DNA of 64,000 nucleotides from CBDBJR01 sp965206445 (GTDB lineage: Bacteria; Pseudomonadota; Gammaproteobacteria; Arenicellales; Poriferihabitantaceae), in the NCBI GenBank assembly GCA_965206445.1, contig CBDBJR010000001.1:124001-188000 (forward strand). Reading direction: 5' to 3'. This document shows, one piece after another, positions 61,536 to 64,000 of the stretch (positions within the stretch are counted from its first letter, which is position 1; the number at the start of each line of letters is the position of its first letter). Position numbers and translations under genes: made by a program. The notes beneath the pieces were generated by a model. The model searched no databases. It was not told where the DNA came from and saw only the letters and a list, made by a program, of their open reading frames with translations.

Positions 61536-62716
61536 ACCGTCTCCAGATAGGGCGAATGGTCTTTCACCGCCGCGATATACTGCATCACGCCGGCGCGCTC
61601 GCGTTCGACAAACTGCCTGATGGCCGCGGTGAACGGGCTATCGGCCATCCAATGCACCGAGCGGGTTTCGACCGGCAGGAACCCCCGGGCCACTTTGTGC
61701 TCGCCCTGCGCCCCCGGGTCGAATCGCTGCAACCCGTTTTCAATGCAGTATTCGATGCCCTGATAATAGCAAAGCTCGAAATGCAGGCTGTCAAAATAAT
61801 CATTGCAGCCCCAGTGGCGGCCATAGAGTGTCGTCTTGTCCCGGTACATCAGCGCACCGGCGGCACAGACGCCGTCCAATTTTGCCAGCACCAGCACCAT
61901 TTGTTCGGGCTGTTTTGCCGCCATATCCTGAAAAAACGCCAGATTGAATGCCGGCGCGCCATATTTTCGGTCATATATCCGGTGATACAAGCGGGTGAAA
62001 TCAAACCAGTCCCGCGCGCTGGCAGTGTGCCCGTCGAGGCGCTGAATGCGCAGTCTGGCCTGCGTCACTTTGCGCCGCTCCTGGCGGATATTTTTGCGCT
62101 TTTTTGCTTTCAGCGTGCGTAGAAAATCCTCAAAATCGGCATAGTCCCGATTGTGCCAGTGAAACTGGCAGTCACTCCGGCTCAGCATGTCTGCGCCCTG
62201 CATGACGGCATAGTCGCCGACGTCCGGAAACAGGCAATGGAGGCCGCTGAATTTATCCTGCTGCAATAGCGCCCGAACCTGCTCAAGCAATGCGCCGACC
62301 ACGTGCTCGCGCCGGCTATCCGCCGCCAGGATGCGCTGCCCGGTGGCCGGCGTAAACGGAACGGCATTGACCAGTTTGGGATAATACGCCAGGCCGACGC
62401 GCTCGAACGCGTGCGCCCAGGCATGGTCAAACACGAACTCCCCCCAGGAATTGTATTTGGCATACATCGGCATCGCGCCCACCAGATGATCGCCGTCAAA
62501 GCAGCACAGGTGATGCGGAATCCAGCCGGTATGCTCGCCGACGCATTGATGCCGCTCCAGACCGGCAAGAAAGCCATGCTGCAAAAAGGGGTAGCCGTCC
62601 CGCACCATGCCGTCCCATTGATGGGGGTCAAGTGCGGTAATATCGGAGCACAGTCGCGTTTTCACAGAGCAGGGCGCGGGCAAATTCTCAATTATTATCT
62701 GTCGGCAAGTATCCAT
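61532..62716 (-). CDS. DUF482 GNAT-fold acyltransferase (COG3146)
   Basis: 394 aa. FLAGLERHQCVGEHTGWIPHHL at the start, the basic TLKAKKRKNIRQERRK segment, YGRHWGCNDYFDSLHFELCYYQGIEYCI and FDPGAQGEHKVARGFLP are the hallmarks of this family, sometimes labelled peptidoglycan-biosynthesis-like. It has the FemAB-type GNAT fold. No substrate is known. First gene of the run leading to the BON protein. Confidence 0.88.
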   Translation of the reverse strand: MDTCRQIIIENLPAPCSVKTRLCSDITALDPHQWDGMVRDGYPFLQHGFLAGLERHQCVGEHTGWIPHHLCCFDGDHLVGAMPMYAKYNSWGEFVFDHAWAHAFERVGLAYYPKLVNAVPFTPATGQRILAADSRREHVVGALLEQVRALLQQDKFSGLHCLFPDVGDYAVMQGADMLSRSDCQFHWHNRDYADFEDFLRTLKAKKRKNIRQERRKVTQARLRIQRLDGHTASARDWFDFTRLYHRIYDRKYGAPAFNLAFFQDMAAKQPEQMVLVLAKLDGVCAAGALMYRDKTTLYGRHWGCNDYFDSLHFELCYYQGIEYCIENGLQRFDPGAQGEHKVARGFLPVETRSVHWMADSPFTAAIRQFVERERAGVMQYIAAVKDHSPYLETV

Positions 62717-62794
62717 CGCCTTTCATACTAACACCAGGTGCAAGGCGCCAAACAACCGATGGCGCAAATTGTGCCGGTCGGAAGTCCGGGAGTA

Positions 62795-63757
62795 TTATTT
62801 TGATCTGGATTCGAACTTTTTCTTTAGATCGTATATCTGCTCTTTTGTCAGAGCTATCCGGTTTTTATGAATTACAGCGTGACAATTTGGACATACGGGT
62901 AGTAAGTCGTTTTCCGGGTCAACCTGATATTGCTCTGTTACTTCGGAAAGAGGCGTAATATGATGAACATGAATAATTTTATCGTATTGACTTCCATACA
63001 CTTTCCCAAAATCAAAGCTGCAAACAACGCATTTTGCTCCATGAAGATCTAAACAGAATTTTCTTGCTTTTGGATCTCTTTCGTAGCGATTGACTGTTAT
63101 TTGCACCTTTGCTCCTTCATGACAAATTTTTTGATCTATTGGCGGTATTTCTTCCGGGGTTTGCTGTTTGGGTATGTCAACCACTCCCCAAAGCAACCAA
63201 TCAAGAACCCATAAATTTAAATCGCTTGAAATATCTTTTGAAAATTCGTTCAAAAATTGATTTAAAGAATCATATTTTTCTCCGTCAGAAGAGCCACGGG
63301 GGAAATCGGGCCATACATTCAATTTTTTTAACGCTTGTTCCGAAGTACCATTCCAAACGGCATATTTCCCCTTAAAGGCAACCAGCAAAAAAGCCGTCGC
63401 GATTCCCTTTCCAAAATACTTTTTCTCAAAACTGTCGTCAATCCTTGTTCCTATTGGTTTTGTTTCATCAAGGCAAATTTTGAGCACTCTCTTCAAATCT
63501 GCCATATCTTCTGTAAGATGGTTCTTATGCCTTCCCAACCTTGTCCAATGTTTGTTTTTCTTAAACGACAAAAACCCTTGAAAATCTTCCTTTGAGAGTG
63601 TATCAATATTCTGAAAAATTCCCCCGTAGTAAGAAAAAACCTCGCGTCGTGCTTCTTCCTTCGCTTCAAGGTTTTCTTCATCTGCTTCCCGAAGCTCGTC
63701 CAATACATTCTCCAGTATTTTTACCGCATTCCAATATCGTTCGTCTTTGTTCATCAT
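62795..63757 (-). CDS. HNH endonuclease
   Basis: 320 aa; ATG at 63757 is followed by a second Met. The C-terminal HNH domain is complete: zinc cysteines CVVC and later CPNC, catalytic HVHHITPLSE, Asn in ENDLLPVCPNCHAVIH. The N-terminal 200 residues are charged and AT-rich and have no domain I recognise. McrA-like HNH proteins of this shape cut modified phage DNA. The AT-rich composition between GC-rich neighbours points to horizontal gain. Confidence 0.85.
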   Translation of the reverse strand: MMNKDERYWNAVKILENVLDELREADEENLEAKEEARREVFSYYGGIFQNIDTLSKEDFQGFLSFKKNKHWTRLGRHKNHLTEDMADLKRVLKICLDETKPIGTRIDDSFEKKYFGKGIATAFLLVAFKGKYAVWNGTSEQALKKLNVWPDFPRGSSDGEKYDSLNQFLNEFSKDISSDLNLWVLDWLLWGVVDIPKQQTPEEIPPIDQKICHEGAKVQITVNRYERDPKARKFCLDLHGAKCVVCSFDFGKVYGSQYDKIIHVHHITPLSEVTEQYQVDPENDLLPVCPNCHAVIHKNRIALTKEQIYDLKKKFESRSK

Positions 63758-63825
63758 CCACCTGTTTATTCGCGATTACCGCCGCTATGATAATTGCCGC
63801 CTGATCGATCAGGATCCCGTCCGCA

Positions 63826-64000
63826 TCATTGAATAGTTTTAATCAGCTGCCCCGCCTGCGGTTCACCGTTGGGGTACAACTCATTCAGCAGCCTCAACTG
63901 CTCTTTCGCATATTGGCCGACGCCCGTTTGGCCGGCCAGCGAGGCGATGCTGTCGCCGGGCTTCGCCCGCACGATCCGGAGGTTTTTCCCGGTTGCCAGT
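63826..64000 (-). CDS. C-terminal end of an M48-type protease with LysM-like tail, partial
   Basis: 58 codons enter from beyond the window edge: LRIVRAKPGDSIASLAGQTG, then QYAKEQLRLLNELYPNGEPQ and AGQLIKTIQ-stop. This is the LysM-like tail found at the end of BepA-like M48 metalloproteases. The peptidase domain lies outside the window, so the call rests on the tail alone. Confidence 0.6.
   Translation of the reverse strand, partial: LATGKNLRIVRAKPGDSIASLAGQTGVGQYAKEQLRLLNELYPNGEPQAGQLIKTIQ

Overview
This 64 kb window has the look of an aerobic, GC-rich Proteobacterium (Gamma- or Betaproteobacteria). The evidence is a ClpS-ClpA pair, YggX, GshB, a multifunctional CCA enzyme with an HD domain, a HolB-locus type PilZ-TatD pair, and aerobic benzoyl-CoA (box) and sarcosine oxidase (sox) pathways. 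No rRNA or tRNA gene was seen. Most genes are GC-rich housekeeping or catabolic genes; several AT-richer blocks look acquired.

Layout. 0-4.7 kb (minus): soxBDAG, heterotetrameric sarcosine oxidase, with soxG cut by the window edge. 5.0-18.3 kb: cell-envelope and housekeeping genes (GT4 glycosyltransferase, EamA exporter, cca, nadA, hydrolase, PIG-V-like glycosyltransferase, broken methyltransferase, rffA-type aminotransferase, ylqF, cvfB, NRDE protein). This stretch is interrupted at 6.2-7.9 kb and 18.24-18.47 kb by an unusual repeat element. Its intact copy (7356-7808) is a 453 bp unit: a CCGCC/GGCGG hairpin, four GGAATTA heptamers plus GGAATGA, a 120-codon four-helix-bundle gene of the 23S-rRNA-IVP/bAvd-like family, then the same heptamers and hairpin inverted. 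Four truncated or internally deleted copies lie nearby, and one arm has expanded to 54 heptamers.

18.8-33.0 kb is a layered defence island, all on the minus strand. It holds a Shedu-type nuclease, an hsdS fragment, an FRG-domain protein, a complete type I restriction-modification system (hsdS-hsdM-hsdR), a helicase/nuclease pair matching Hachiman (hamA-hamB), and remnants of a second type I system and of a DUF2326 protein. A 21 bp direct repeat brackets the Hachiman segment.

33.0-45.5 kb is the box benzoate island. Benzoate-CoA ligase, a hydrolase, a DUF309 protein, boxC, boxB, boxA and a thioesterase are on the minus strand; a five-gene Liv-type ABC importer diverges on the plus strand. Together these take up an aromatic acid, activate it to the CoA thioester, epoxidise it and open the ring. 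The last dehydrogenase and a BoxR regulator are not in the window. 45.8-48.4 kb is a small second defence-like patch (DUF262/DUF1524 protein, NERD-domain protein).

48.6-64 kb is core again: gshB, prpE, an enoyl-CoA hydratase, an MFS transporter, clpA-clpS, an A-type Fe-S carrier, yggX, tatD, pilZ, a YiiX-like amidase, a BON-type membrane protein, a DUF482 acyltransferase, an HNH endonuclease and the end of an M48 protease with a LysM-like tail. A 120 nt region at 51549-51668 can fold into a closed multi-hairpin structure and is a candidate structured RNA or repeat.

All functional calls come from reading motifs in the translated sequence; no database search was run.
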